Source: Duganella rivi
GTDB lineage: Bacteria; Pseudomonadota; Gammaproteobacteria; Burkholderiales; Burkholderiaceae_D
Direction: 5' to 3'
Assembly (NCBI RefSeq): GCF_009857435.1
Contig: NZ_WWCK01000002.1
Span: 558,001 to 622,000 of the forward strand
DNA length: 64,000 bases
A program made the position numbers and the translations under genes. A model generated the notes under the pieces. The model did not search any database and was not told where the DNA came from. It saw only the letters and a program-made list of their open reading frames with translations. Shown here in pieces: positions 32,561 through 45,118 of this stretch (positions are counted from its first letter, which is position 1; every line of letters starts with the position of its first letter).

Positions 32561-34966
32561 ATGAGCATTCGTAATCTTGACCGCCTGTTCCAACCACGCT
32601 CGGTGGCCGTGATCGGTGCGTCGGATAATCCGCAGCGCATCGGCACGCGGGTGCTGGCGAACCTGCTGGACGGCGACTTTGTGCGCGAAGGCGGCAAAGT
32701 GTGGGCGGTCAATCCCAAGCACGATACGCTGCGCGGCATGCCGTGCTATCCGCGCGTAAGTGCGCTGCCGGCGGCGGCCGACCTGGCCATCATCTGCACC
32801 CAGCCTGCCACGGTGGCCGGCTTAATTAATGAACTGGGACAGGCCGGTACCAAGGCCGTCATCATGATGACGGCCGATCCGGCCCATACCGGCGGGCGCG
32901 GTTTGCGCGCGCCGATGCTGGATGCCGCCAAGCCTTACCTGCTGCGCATCCTCGGCCCCGGCAGCGTGGGCCTGCAATCGCCGGCGCTGGGGCTCAACGC
33001 CAGCTTCACGCAAATGGCGGCGGGGAAGGGCAAGCTGGCTTTCGTGTCGCAATCTGGCGCGCTGGCGACGGCGGTGCTGGATTGGGCCGGACAGCGCGGC
33101 ATCGGCTTCTCGCGCTTTGTCGCCATGGGCGACGGCGTCGACGTGGACTTTGGCGATTTGCTCGATTATCTGGCCGCCGATGCCGACACCGAGGCGATCC
33201 TGCTGTGCATAGAACACGTCAGCAGCGCGCGCAAATTCATGTCGGCGGGCCGCCTGGCGGCGCGCGGCAAGCCGGTCATCGTTTTGAAAGTCGGACGCGA
33301 TGCAGCGCCCGGTGCAGACCTGGTGTTCGACGCAGCGATCCGCCGCGCCGGCATGCTGCGCGTGTACTCAACCGAGGATTTGTTCGACGCCGTTGAAACG
33401 CTGGCGCGCCAGCGCCCGCAGCGCGGCGAGCGCCTGGCGGTGCTGACCAACGGCGGCGGCCTCGGTTTGATCGCCGCCGACGCGCTGGCGTGCAGCGGTG
33501 CGCAATTGGCGCCGTTGTCGCCGGAGACCAGCAGGCGCCTGCTGCAAATGGGCGCACCGCAAACCAATCCGCTGGACTTCCTGGCCGATGCGGCGGTCGA
33601 ACATTACACCGGCGCGGTCGAAGCGCTGCTGCGCGAACCGCAAGCCGATGCGCTGCTGTTCCTGCACGCGCCGACCGCCATGGTGGCAAGCGACTTGATT
33701 GCGACTGCGGTTGCGCCCTTGATGCAAGCCGCGAACAAGAATGTTTTGTCCTGCTGGTTGGGCGGCGGCTCGGTGGCGCAAGCGCGCCAGGTGTTTGCCG
33801 ACGCCGGCCTGCCGACTTACGACACGCCGGAAAAAGCCGTCAACGGCTTCCTGCAAATTGCGCAATACCGCCGCAATCAAGAACTGCTGATGGAAGTGCC
33901 GGCCGGCCTGCCGACCACCAGCGCCGGCGAGCGTTCGACGGCGCGTGGCCTGGTGCAAGCGGCATTGGCAGCCGGACGCACCGAGCTATCCGATACCGAT
34001 GCGCGCGCGTTGATGGCCGCTTACGGCCTCGCACTGGCTACACCGCAGCAAGCTGCGCTGACCGGCGCCACGCTGGCGGCGGCGCGGATTCAAATTAGCC
34101 ACGACCCGGTGTTCGGGCCGGTGGTGTTTTTCGGACAGGGCGGGATTGCAGCCGACGTGGCGGCCGACCGCGCTGCCGGGCTGCCGCCGCTGAACATGGC
34201 GCTGGCGCGCGATATGGTGAGCCGCACCCGCGTCTCGCGCCTGCTGGCGCAAAGCCAAACCGCCGCCGATGCCGAGGCGCTGATCCGCACGCTGGTGCAA
34301 GTGGCCGATATGGTGGCCGATTTGCCTGAGCTAACCGAGCTTGATCTCAACCCGCTGCTGGCAATCGGCGGCAGCGTGGTGGCGCTGGGGGCGCGCATGC
34401 AGTTGGCGAAAGCACGCGCGCGGCGCGCTGCGCTGGCGATCCGCCCGTATCCGCAAGAGCTGGAAGAACGCGTGGATTGGGGCGGTGGACAAATTCTGCT
34501 GCGTCCCATCCGGCCGGAAGACGGCGCGCAGCACCAGGTCTTTTTCAGCGCCCTGGAGCCGGATGACGTCCGCCTGCGTTTTTTCTCGGCCATGCGCGAA
34601 CTGCCGCCGGCCCAGCTGGCGCGGCTCACGCAAATCGACTACGACCGCGCCATGGCCTTCATCGCCACCCGTCCTAATGCGGCCGGCGAGCCGGAAACGC
34701 TGGGCGTGGTGCGTGCCGTGACCGATCCTGACAACCAATCGGCCGAGTTCGCCATCATCGTGCGTTCCGATTTGAAAGGACGCGGACTGGGCTACATTTT
34801 GTTCCAGAAGCTGGTCGATTATTTCCGCGCCAACGGCACGCGCGAGATCGTTGGCGATGCTTTATCGGAGAACGGCGGCGTGCAAAAACTGATACGGCAT
34901 TTCGGCGGCGTGGTATTGCCGCATCCTGAAGCAGGAATGGTGCGTTTACAACTGCCTTTGCGATAG
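32561..34966 (+). CDS. Pat-like acyl-CoA-synthetase/GNAT fusion with reduced ATP-grasp domain
   Basis: This 801-residue protein is of the Pat/PatZ lysine-acetyltransferase family. An N-terminal CoA-binding Rossmann domain (RSVAVIGASDNPQRIG) and two succinyl-CoA-ligase-like domains (VSQSGALATAVLDW; LTNGGGLGLIAADAL; QTNPLDF) are followed by ATP-grasp remnants. A C-terminal GNAT domain (about 640-800) carries the acetyl-CoA loop DLKGRGLGYILFQKL. In homologues about 85 residues with LKI..P.I.HK.D.GGV lie between the YGL...P segment and DPVFGPV. Here only about 14 residues join them (near 34060-34100). The ligase half is therefore probably non-catalytic and regulatory, while the acetyltransferase should work. 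Confidence 0.88.
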   Translation: MSIRNLDRLFQPRSVAVIGASDNPQRIGTRVLANLLDGDFVREGGKVWAVNPKHDTLRGMPCYPRVSALPAAADLAIICTQPATVAGLINELGQAGTKAVIMMTADPAHTGGRGLRAPMLDAAKPYLLRILGPGSVGLQSPALGLNASFTQMAAGKGKLAFVSQSGALATAVLDWAGQRGIGFSRFVAMGDGVDVDFGDLLDYLAADADTEAILLCIEHVSSARKFMSAGRLAARGKPVIVLKVGRDAAPGADLVFDAAIRRAGMLRVYSTEDLFDAVETLARQRPQRGERLAVLTNGGGLGLIAADALACSGAQLAPLSPETSRRLLQMGAPQTNPLDFLADAAVEHYTGAVEALLREPQADALLFLHAPTAMVASDLIATAVAPLMQAANKNVLSCWLGGGSVAQARQVFADAGLPTYDTPEKAVNGFLQIAQYRRNQELLMEVPAGLPTTSAGERSTARGLVQAALAAGRTELSDTDARALMAAYGLALATPQQAALTGATLAAARIQISHDPVFGPVVFFGQGGIAADVAADRAAGLPPLNMALARDMVSRTRVSRLLAQSQTAADAEALIRTLVQVADMVADLPELTELDLNPLLAIGGSVVALGARMQLAKARARRAALAIRPYPQELEERVDWGGGQILLRPIRPEDGAQHQVFFSALEPDDVRLRFFSAMRELPPAQLARLTQIDYDRAMAFIATRPNAAGEPETLGVVRAVTDPDNQSAEFAIIVRSDLKGRGLGYILFQKLVDYFRANGTREIVGDALSENGGVQKLIRHFGGVVLPHPEAGMVRLQLPLR

Positions 34967-35094
34967 CGTTCGCGTTGCGCTTGATATATATTTGGGTTAA
35001 CGACATGGCTCGGGGTTTGTGCTAGGTCAAAGCATCACTGTCGGGAATCTTTACACTTTTACTTCCACCACACTAGTCCTTGGGAGTCAGAAGA

Positions 35095-35802
35095 ATGTTG
35101 ACCGCCACATATACTCTGGTTGCTTTATCGGTCGAGCAGGCGAGCGTTCGTCTCAGCCTGCTATCGTTCCAGAAGTATATGCGCAGCACGCTCATGCAAC
35201 AGAACAGCATGACGCTGTCGCAGCTGGAATATGCTTGCGAAAACCTCAACACCCTGTATCAAGCCTGCCATTGGCGCAAAACCGAGATGTATCTGATCCC
35301 GGCGCTGCGCGACGCCACCGAGCGCGCCGATCACTTGCTCGATGAACTCAACCGCCTGAACCAGGCCGCGCTGACCTCGATCCGCCTGCTGCAAGACAAG
35401 CTGGGCGCGCTGGCCGATGTGCGCGACGAGCAGGTCAGCGAGGTATGCGACAGCATCGACACCTTCTGCGCCTCGCTGCTCAAGCGGCTGGAGAAAGAGG
35501 AGCAGGAGCTGTTCGCGCTGGCGCGCAACGCCATTGCCGGCGAAACCTGGTTCTCGATCGCCAATCAGTTGATGATGCACGATAAGCATCTCGATGAAAT
35601 GAAGCGCTCCGGCCTGCCGCCGGCCGAAGCGGCGCAGGTAACGGCGCGCCGCCGCGCACTACCGGGCGGCGAGACTGACGACGGCCAGATCTCGATTCCC
35701 GGCCTGCAAGTGCTGCCCATCGTTAAGCTGGAAGAGGCGCCGAGCCGGCCGGTGCCACGGCCGCAGCGGCAGTCGTCGCGAGACGATGTCATTATGAAAT
35801 AA
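35095..35802 (+). CDS. uncharacterised helical protein, hemerythrin-like layout
   Basis: This 235-residue, almost all-alpha protein has no signal peptide. Helices near 45-80 (CHWRKTEMYLIPALRDA), 85-150 and 155-180 (MMHDKHLDEM) follow the order of a hemerythrin HHE bundle, but only some expected His and Glu iron ligands are visible. The tail is disordered and proline-rich. GGGAG lies upstream of the ATG. The function is unknown. Confidence 0.75.
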   Translation: MLTATYTLVALSVEQASVRLSLLSFQKYMRSTLMQQNSMTLSQLEYACENLNTLYQACHWRKTEMYLIPALRDATERADHLLDELNRLNQAALTSIRLLQDKLGALADVRDEQVSEVCDSIDTFCASLLKRLEKEEQELFALARNAIAGETWFSIANQLMMHDKHLDEMKRSGLPPAEAAQVTARRRALPGGETDDGQISIPGLQVLPIVKLEEAPSRPVPRPQRQSSRDDVIMK

Positions 35803-35880
35803 CCACCCTGTAGCGCACTCGCAGGGCAAATTTCTCCTGCGCTGCTATGATGGTGGTTTTAGCCATCACCATAGCGCACC

Positions 35881-38295
35881 ATGTTTGAATTCCTCTTTAA
35901 GCGTGCCAACGAAACATCGGCCATCCCATCCTCGCCGGCAGCGGCGCCGGAACCGGATGCGGCCGCCGCTAACCGCCGTGATGAGCAGGCCCTGCGCGCC
36001 GCCAGCCTCAACGGCAATGAGGCGGCCGCGGTTGCCCTCATATTAGAGAGCGAATTTGCCGGCGTGCGGCAGGCAGCCGCTGAGCACGTGCACACGCAAG
36101 CTGCCCTGGAGCAGGTGTTGCAGGCGGTGCGCAATTCCGATCGCCGCGTTGCCAAGCTGATGCAGGGGCGCCTGGATGCGATCCGCTACCAGCAAGCAGA
36201 GCAACAAAAAGCACAGGCGTGCCTGGATGTCGCGCAACGCTTGTTGCAGGACGAGAAGCTGACGCCGAACCAGGTGGCGGAGCTGGATCGCCAGTGGCAG
36301 GTGGTGGCCGAGGTGCCGTCGCTGGCCGGGCAGTACGCATCTGCGCGCGCAGCGCTGGCGGCGCGCCTGGAGGCGCAGGTCAATTTGCAGCGCACCATTA
36401 TTGATGCGATGGCGGCGGTGCGCAAATTGCCGCAAGCGGGCTTGCCGGCGGAAGAGGCATTGCAGGCGCTGGAGCGCCATGTTGCCGCGCAAAGCGGCTA
36501 CCAGGAAGCGCCAGAACACAATGCGCTGCCGCGGCATTTGCTCAGTGATTTCGCCCAAGCGCTGGAGCAAACGCGCGCCACGCTGGCGACGCCGCCGAAG
36601 CCAGCACCGGCGCCTGAACCGGCGCCAGTTGCCGCACCGGCAGCGGTGGAGGCTGCACCGGCCAAGCCGGTTGCGGCCAAACCATCCAAACCTGCACCGA
36701 AAGAAACCGACAAGAAATTCCTCGAAACACTGGAAGCGCTGGAGGCTGCGCTGGAGCACGGCCAACTGCACATCGCTGCCGAGCACGACAAATGGCTGCG
36801 TGACCACAAGACGCATTTGAGCCATGCTCAAACCGAGCACCTGAACCACGTCCGCGCCGAGTTGAAACGCTTGGGCGACTGGGCGCGCTGGGGCGGTAAT
36901 GTCTCGCGCGAAGAATTGGTCAAGGCCGTGGAAGATCTGCCAGCCCAAAAACTGCCGATGAGCGAACTGGCCAAGAAAGTCGGCAGCATGCGCGATCGCT
37001 GGAAGCAGCTGGACGCCGTCTCCGGCCACGCGCCGAAATCGCTGTGGGAACGTTTCGACGCCGCCTGCACCAGCGCCTACGCGCCGGCCGCCGCGCACTT
37101 CAAGCACCTGGCCGACGAACGCCACGCCAACGCTGCCAAGGCCCAAGCCCTGATCACGGAAACCGAAGCGCTGGCCGCATCGGTGGCGGCCGGTGGCGCC
37201 GATCTGAAAAACGTCGCCGCTGCCGGCCAGCGCCTGCGCCAGATGTGGGGCCGCCTCGGCACCATCGACCGCAAGGAAAAGCGCAAGCTCGACCAAACCT
37301 TCGACAAGGTGCTGGCCGGCATGCTGGCGCCGCTGTCCGACCAGCGCAAGATCGAAGCCGCCAAGCGCGAGCAACTGATCGTGGAAGCGGAAGCGCTGGA
37401 GCCATCCGACCGCCACACGCTGGACAAGCTGCGCCGCCTGCAAGAGCGCTGGCAAGAGCAAGCCAAGGCGCTGCCACTGGAACGCAAGGTGGAGCAAGCG
37501 CTGTGGCAGCGTTTCCGCGCCGCGTGCGACGCCATCTTCGCCAAGCGCAAGGAAACCGCCCACGCTGCCGATCACGAGCGCAAAGCCCATCTGCACGCGC
37601 GCGAGGCGATCTGCAAGCAGCTCGAAGAAGCCACTTTCAGCGGCGAAGACAAGGCGCAACTGGCCGCCATTGCCCAGGCCTTGAAAGACGCCGCGACCGC
37701 ATGGCACGCCACCGGCACCGTGCCGCGCGCGGCCGAGGCACGTATCAACCAGCGCTACCACAACGCGGTCGGCAAAGTGCAAGCGCAGGCGGACGCCATT
37801 AAGAAACGCGCCGGCGCCGCCCAGGCCAACGCGCTGCGCGACAAGCTGCGCCTGTGCCAATCGCTGGAAAGCGCGATCGGCTCGAACGGCGACGCCATCG
37901 ACGCCGCCGACTGGCAAGCCAAGTGGTCGGCGCTGCCATCGCTGGGCAACGACTACGAGCGCGCGCTGCAAGGCCGCTTCAACGCCGCCTTGTCCGCCAC
38001 CGACGGCAAGCGCGACGCCTATGCGCAGGAACTGGAGCGCAACCGCGCCAAGCTGCTGGACGAAATCCTGCGCCTTGAAATCGTCGCCGGCGTCGACAGC
38101 GGCGCCGAGTTCGCCCGCGAGCGTTTGAAGATGCAAGTGGAAGTGCTGCAATCGTCGCTGAAATCGGGCCAGAAGCCGCAGTCGGCCAGCGCCGCTTACT
38201 TGCAACTGTGCGCCATGCCGGCCCTGGCCGACGCCCGTACCGCCAGCCGCATCGAACAGCTGTTCCGCCGCATCGGCGCTTCGGAGCGCGCATGA
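35881..38295 (+). CDS. DUF349 repeat protein
   Basis: This 804-residue, highly helical, Ala/Lys/Glu-rich protein has several DUF349 units in the second half (pattern R..W..L...P....LW.RF..A: for example MRDRWKQLDAVSG then SLWERFDAAC; LQERWQEQAKALP then LWQRFRAAC). An Ala/Pro linker at about 239-275 separates a HEAT-like N-terminal part from these repeats. DUF349 proteins are widespread, with no firmly known role here. The stop overlaps the moaE start (ATGA). Antisense frames over it are shadows. Confidence 0.85.
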   Translation: MFEFLFKRANETSAIPSSPAAAPEPDAAAANRRDEQALRAASLNGNEAAAVALILESEFAGVRQAAAEHVHTQAALEQVLQAVRNSDRRVAKLMQGRLDAIRYQQAEQQKAQACLDVAQRLLQDEKLTPNQVAELDRQWQVVAEVPSLAGQYASARAALAARLEAQVNLQRTIIDAMAAVRKLPQAGLPAEEALQALERHVAAQSGYQEAPEHNALPRHLLSDFAQALEQTRATLATPPKPAPAPEPAPVAAPAAVEAAPAKPVAAKPSKPAPKETDKKFLETLEALEAALEHGQLHIAAEHDKWLRDHKTHLSHAQTEHLNHVRAELKRLGDWARWGGNVSREELVKAVEDLPAQKLPMSELAKKVGSMRDRWKQLDAVSGHAPKSLWERFDAACTSAYAPAAAHFKHLADERHANAAKAQALITETEALAASVAAGGADLKNVAAAGQRLRQMWGRLGTIDRKEKRKLDQTFDKVLAGMLAPLSDQRKIEAAKREQLIVEAEALEPSDRHTLDKLRRLQERWQEQAKALPLERKVEQALWQRFRAACDAIFAKRKETAHAADHERKAHLHAREAICKQLEEATFSGEDKAQLAAIAQALKDAATAWHATGTVPRAAEARINQRYHNAVGKVQAQADAIKKRAGAAQANALRDKLRLCQSLESAIGSNGDAIDAADWQAKWSALPSLGNDYERALQGRFNAALSATDGKRDAYAQELERNRAKLLDEILRLEIVAGVDSGAEFARERLKMQVEVLQSSLKSGQKPQSASAAYLQLCAMPALADARTASRIEQLFRRIGASERA

Positions 38296-38750
38296 GCTTG
38301 AATGAAGTTCGGATCCAGACCGACGATTTCGATCTGTCCACGGAAGTGGCCCAGCTGCGCGCCGGTTATCCCAAGGTTGGCGGCGTGGTGACGTTTGTCG
38401 GCACGGTGCGTGACTTGAACGAGGGCGCAACGGTGTCGGAAATGGAGCTCGAGCATTACCCCGGCATGACCGAGCAGTCGATCAGCAATATTATCGATCA
38501 GGCAAAGCAGCGCTGGCCGATTTTCAGCGCCTTGGTGATCCACCGCGTCGGCCCGCTCAAGCCCAAGGATCAGATCGTGCTGGTGGCCGTGACCTCGGCC
38601 CATCGGGGCGAAGCGTTTGCGGCTTGTGAATTTATTATCGATTACCTCAAGACCGAGGCGCCGTTCTGGAAAAAAGAGCAGACGCCCGACGGCGCGCGCT
38701 GGGTCGATGCCCGGGTAAGTGATGATGCGGCCTTGAATAAGTGGAAGTAG
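38292..38750 (+). CDS. moaE: molybdopterin synthase large subunit MoaE
   Basis: MoaE (152 residues) makes molybdopterin from precursor Z using the thiocarboxylate of MoaD. Family blocks GAVVTFVGTVRD-like (GVVTFVGTVRD), LEHYPGMTE, HRVGPL, SAHRGEAFAACEFIIDYLK and the catalytic-Lys region FWKKEQTPDG are present. moaD is not adjacent in the window. It overlaps the DUF349 gene by four bases, so it is probably translated from the same message. Confidence 0.95.
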   Translation: MSLNEVRIQTDDFDLSTEVAQLRAGYPKVGGVVTFVGTVRDLNEGATVSEMELEHYPGMTEQSISNIIDQAKQRWPIFSALVIHRVGPLKPKDQIVLVAVTSAHRGEAFAACEFIIDYLKTEAPFWKKEQTPDGARWVDARVSDDAALNKWK

Positions 38751-38792
38751 CTCCTATGTAAGCGATAAGTTAAATTTATCGGAGCAACACCC

Positions 38793-41390
<2,598 letters not shown>

Positions 41391-41396
41391 GCGGGT

Positions 41397-42347
41397 CTAC
41401 TCGCTGACGATGCGGTTGCGCCCGTCGCGCTTGGCGCGGTACAGCGCATCGTCGGCGCGTTTCAGCACTTCCTCGTAAGAGGTGTCGCCCAACGTCATTT
41501 CGCTGAGGCCGCCGCTGATGGTGGCGCCGCGGCCCAGCGAGCCCAATTCCCGCAAGCCTTCCGCAATTTTCACGCGCAAGCGTTCGGAGATGGTCATGGC
41601 GTGCTCCAAGCCGGTATGCGGCATCAATACCACGAACTCATCACCACCCAGCCGCGCCGGGAAGTCGGTGGCGCGCAGCTCGCGGCGGCAGACTTCGGCC
41701 GTGGTGCTGATGGCCTTGTCGCCAGCCAGGTGGCCGTACTCGTCGTTGATGCCCTTGAAGTGGTCGATATCGAAAATCAGCACCGAGGTTGGCGTCTTGT
41801 AACGGGCGAATAGCTCGAAATGCTCGGTCAGCCCGCTCATCAGCTTGCGGCGGTTGGCCAGGCCGGTCAGCGCGTCGGTCTCGCTTTGCATGCGCAGCAG
41901 CGCTTCCAGTTTCTTGCTGGCGGTGATATTGCTGGCTACCCACAGCACGGCGTCCTCATCCATCACCTGATATTCCAGCGGCTGCACGCGGCCTTCAAAC
42001 CAGATGGTTTCCATCGGGCCGTCCGCGCCTACGCCTTTGACGTCGCCGGCGGCCAGCGGGTACTCGACCACGTGCAAGCCCTGCGAAGCCAGCGCGATGG
42101 CGATCTGCGCGTGGAACCACGCTGCTTTCTCCGGATTCAGCACGTCGGCAATCGACTTGCCGATCAAGCCGCTGCCATCGTGGTAGTAGCGGCTGTCGGT
42201 GCCGCCGAAGATGGCGGCATAGCGGCCGCTGCGGGTGAGAATGAATGCCGGGTCCGGCAGCGCCGACAGCAGCGCTGCAATTTGGTCGTTTGAGAAGAGG
42301 GACAGGTCCGCCATTCGATATCGATTTTCTATTTGATGAGTTTCCAC
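41397..42347 (-). CDS. PAS-GGDEF diguanylate cyclase
   Basis: This soluble 316-residue protein has one PAS domain (about 20-145) and a GGDEF domain (about 150-315). LGGDEFVVLMP is intact and the inhibitory I-site RATD sits five residues upstream. The start is uncertain: the GTG at 42347 has a GGAG only at long distance and the ATG at 42314 (MADLSLFSND) has none. It converges on clpB with 6 bases between stops. Confidence 0.9.
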   Translation of the reverse strand: METHQIENRYRMADLSLFSNDQIAALLSALPDPAFILTRSGRYAAIFGGTDSRYYHDGSGLIGKSIADVLNPEKAAWFHAQIAIALASQGLHVVEYPLAAGDVKGVGADGPMETIWFEGRVQPLEYQVMDEDAVLWVASNITASKKLEALLRMQSETDALTGLANRRKLMSGLTEHFELFARYKTPTSVLIFDIDHFKGINDEYGHLAGDKAISTTAEVCRRELRATDFPARLGGDEFVVLMPHTGLEHAMTISERLRVKIAEGLRELGSLGRGATISGGLSEMTLGDTSYEEVLKRADDALYRAKRDGRNRIVSE

Positions 42348-42414
42348 TAATGTACCGTACTTTTCTCCAAGCTCACGTTATCGGCAGAAAAAATGAAAAC
42401 TTAACAGGTGGTTA

Positions 42415-43209
42415 CTATTGTTGTTTTTTAAAGAACGAGGAGGGCGAGCAGCCGAAGGTTTTGCGGAACATGGCCGAGAACGCCGACTGGCTGGCGTAGC
42501 CCAGTTCCGCCGCCACCTGTGACAAGGGCGTGCCGCGCGCAATCAGCGGCGCGGCGTGCGCCAGCCGGGCTTGCTGGCGCCAGTGGCCAAAGCGCATGCC
42601 CAGCTCGCGCTCGAACAATCGGGTGAGGGTGCGCTCGGAGGCGCCGACCTGGGCGGCCCAGTCGGCCAAGGTGAGCTCGGCGCCGGGGTCGGCGATCAGG
42701 GCGTCGCACAGCGATTTGAGGCGCTTGTCGGCCGGCAGCGGCACGCGGATGGCGTGCTCGGCGCAGCGCGGGATTTCATCGAGGATCATTTCCATCAGCA
42801 GGTGTTCGCGCGGCGATTGCTCCTGGCGGTCGTGCTCCTCCAGCGCCAGGAGCAGCTCGCGCAGCAGGGCCGACAGTTCCAGCACCTTGCAGTCGTTGCC
42901 GGGGAAGGGCGCGCGGCCGGCGTAGACGCGCATCGGCCGCAAGTGGGTGTTTTCCAGCACGATGGTGCCGTGGACGACGCCGGGCGGTATCCAGACGGCG
43001 CGCTGCGGCGGCACGATCCAGCTGCTGCTGTTGGCTTCGACCCGCATCACGCCATGCACGGCGTAGGTGAGCTGGCCCCATTCGTGGTGATGCGGCTGCA
43101 TCACGGCGCTGGCCTTGAGGTCGCGGCCGGCGATCATGATCGGCTGGGCGGCGGTGGGCGCGTCCAGTTCCCAGTCGAAGCGGGTGTGGTTGACGATGGG
43201 GATAGCCAT
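42415..43209 (-). CDS. AraC-family regulator (module 2)
   Basis: This 264-residue paralogue of the regulator at 13019-13834 has a cupin domain (MQPHHHEWGQLTYAVHG; VPPQRAVWIPPGVVHGT), shared SALLREL, and C-terminal AraC helices ending LGYASQSAFSAMFRKTFG. It is divergent from an MFS gene 88 bases away and is its probable regulator. The ribosome site is weak. Confidence 0.92.
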   Translation of the reverse strand: MAIPIVNHTRFDWELDAPTAAQPIMIAGRDLKASAVMQPHHHEWGQLTYAVHGVMRVEANSSSWIVPPQRAVWIPPGVVHGTIVLENTHLRPMRVYAGRAPFPGNDCKVLELSALLRELLLALEEHDRQEQSPREHLLMEMILDEIPRCAEHAIRVPLPADKRLKSLCDALIADPGAELTLADWAAQVGASERTLTRLFERELGMRFGHWRQQARLAHAAPLIARGTPLSQVAAELGYASQSAFSAMFRKTFGCSPSSFFKKQQ

Positions 43210-43297
43210 GGCGGAAATGCGATAAAAGTTGTCCCTCTATCTTAAATCAGACGGCGCCAAATTGCTTAAACTTGTGAAAACAACAGGAGAGAGCAGC

Positions 43298-44524
43298 ATG
43301 AACGACACCACTTTGCTGCGCCAGGACGCCCGCGTGATTACGCTGGTCGGGCTGGCGCATGGCACTTCGCACTTTTATCACGTCATTCTGGCGGCGCTGA
43401 TTCCTTGGCTGAAGCCGGAATTTGGCCTTAGCTACTCGGAGCTGGGGCTGCTGATGACGATTTTCTTCGTGGTTTCCGGCGTTGGGCAGGCCATGGCTGG
43501 CTTCGTCGTCGACCGCTTCGGCGCGCGCGCCGTGCTGTGCAGCGGAATTGCGCTGCTGGGCGTGTCGGCGGTGCTGCTGTCGGGCGCGCACAGCTATGCG
43601 CAGCTGATGCTGGGCGCGTTCCTTGCCGGTTGCGGCAACAGCGTGTTCCACCCGGCCGACTACACTTTGCTCAACCAGCGCGTGTCCAAGGCGCGGCTGG
43701 CGCATGGCTTCTCGGTGCACGGCATCAGCGGCAATATCGGCTGGGCGATGTCGCCGCTGTTCCTGACCTTCGTGGCGGCGCGTACCGACTGGCGCACCGC
43801 GCTGCTGTGCGCGGCCCTGTTGCCGTTGCTGGTGCTGGCGCTGCTGGTCTGGAACCGCCACGCGCTGCGGCCCGAGCCGATTGCGGCGCCGATGGCCGGC
43901 GCGCGGGCCGCCGGCGGCGGCGAGGGGGCGTTCAGCTTCCTCAAGCTGAAGGTGGTGTGGCTGTGCTTTGCCTTCTTCTTCATTTCCGCGGTGGCGCTGG
44001 CCGGCGTCCAGACATTTGCCGCCACCAGCCTGGTGAGCCTGTACGGCATGTCGCTGGCGACGGCAACCTCGGCCTACACCTGCTACATGATCGCCTCGGC
44101 GGCGGGCATGGTGTATGGCGGCTTCCTCGGCGCGGGCAGCCGCAATCACGACCGCATCATCATGATTGCATTCGCGACGGCGGCCGTGCTGGCGATGGTG
44201 CTGGCAGCGGCGGTGGTGCCGGCGTGGGTGGCGGTGGTGCTGATGGGCTTGATCGGGCTGGTGACCGGCATTTCCGGCCCGTCGCGAGATCTGATGATAC
44301 GCGGCGCGGCGCCTGCCAATGCCACCGGCCGCGTGTTCGGCGTGGTCTACTCCGGGTTGGATAGCGGATTGGCGGTAGGCGCAGCGCTGTTTGGCATGGT
44401 GATGGACGCGCGGCATCCGGCCGGCGTGTTTGTCGTCATCGGCATCTTCCAGGCACTGGTAATTTTGACGGCGCTGGGCGTGGGCAGCAACAGCCGCGTG
44501 ACCGCCGTGCCGAAAACCGCATAG
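43298..44524 (+). CDS. MFS transporter (module 2)
   Basis: This 408-residue transporter has about 12 membrane segments. Marks include HGTSHFYHVILAALIPWLKP, GCGNSVFHPADYTLLNQRV and VHGISGNIGWAMSPLF. The FHPxD/E segment is shared with the Fsr-like exporter at 13889. The ATG at 43298 has an AGGAGAG site. Substrate is unknown; regulation by the divergent AraC gene is likely. Confidence 0.9.
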   Translation: MNDTTLLRQDARVITLVGLAHGTSHFYHVILAALIPWLKPEFGLSYSELGLLMTIFFVVSGVGQAMAGFVVDRFGARAVLCSGIALLGVSAVLLSGAHSYAQLMLGAFLAGCGNSVFHPADYTLLNQRVSKARLAHGFSVHGISGNIGWAMSPLFLTFVAARTDWRTALLCAALLPLLVLALLVWNRHALRPEPIAAPMAGARAAGGGEGAFSFLKLKVVWLCFAFFFISAVALAGVQTFAATSLVSLYGMSLATATSAYTCYMIASAAGMVYGGFLGAGSRNHDRIIMIAFATAAVLAMVLAAAVVPAWVAVVLMGLIGLVTGISGPSRDLMIRGAAPANATGRVFGVVYSGLDSGLAVGAALFGMVMDARHPAGVFVVIGIFQALVILTALGVGSNSRVTAVPKTA

Positions 44525-44561
44525 AATGAAGTCATCTTAACAACTATGCAAGAGGATGACG

Positions 44562-45059
44562 ATGAGCTTTGCCACCACCGATTTATGCGACGACAACGCC
44601 AACCTGCTGGAGGACGGCCGCCTGGCCGTGCTGCCGCCGGTGTTCCAGCACTACGGCAAGAGCACGCGCTTTTCCGGTCGCGTGGTCACGCTGAAAGTGC
44701 ACGAGGATAACGCGCTGGTGCGCTCGACCCTGGAGACACCGGGCGACGGCGCCGTGCTGGTGGTGGATGGTGGCGGCAGCCTGCGCCGCGCGCTGGTCGG
44801 CGGCCAACTGGGCTTGCTGGCGCAGGACAATGGCTGGGCCGGCATCATCGTCGATGGCTGCATCCGCGATACCGACGAAATCAACGCGTGCCACATCGGC
44901 GTGCGCGCACTGGCCGCTCACCCTCAGAAAAGCAGCAAGAAGGGTGTGGGCGAGCGCAATGTGCGGGTTCACATCGCGGGCGTGCCGGTCAATCCTGGCG
45001 ACTGGGTCTATGCCGATGCCGATGGCGTGCTCATCGCGCAGCAAAAACTGGTGCCGTAG
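44562..45059 (+). CDS. rraA: RraA family protein
   Basis: This 165-residue protein is of the RraA family, which includes inhibitors of RNase E and class II oxo-acid aldolases. Family blocks: [18 protein letters not shown], a Gly-rich [15 protein letters not shown] and [17 protein letters not shown]. Sequence alone does not decide between RNase E inhibitor and aldolase. The second ATG (44562) is preferred because AGAGGA is then correctly spaced. Confidence 0.9.
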   Translation: MSFATTDLCDDNANLLEDGRLAVLPPVFQHYGKSTRFSGRVVTLKVHEDNALVRSTLETPGDGAVLVVDGGGSLRRALVGGQLGLLAQDNGWAGIIVDGCIRDTDEINACHIGVRALAAHPQKSSKKGVGERNVRVHIAGVPVNPGDWVYADADGVLIAQQKLVP

Positions 45060-45084
45060 TACGGGATTCGGTGTGCAAAACGGG

Positions 45085-45113
45085 AAGCGGCAGCGACACA
45101 ATCGCTGCCGCTT
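45085..45113. terminator. bidirectional hairpin between rraA and the small-gene pair
   Basis: A perfect 12-bp stem (AAGCGGCAGCGA / TCGCTGCCGCTT) has a 5-base loop. It lies between the rraA stop at 45059 and the convergent stop at 45119, with T-rich flanks on the plus side. Confidence 0.8.
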
Positions 45114-45118
45114 TGCCT

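Noticed and set aside
35000..35025. TGGCTCG...GTGCT as a sigma-54 promoter
   Set aside because: The distance between GG and GC is 12 bases, not the required 10.
36043..38430. Long minus-strand frame opposite the DUF349 gene
   Set aside because: It is antisense to a gene with recognisable DUF349 repeats, and moaE is coupled to that gene on the plus strand.
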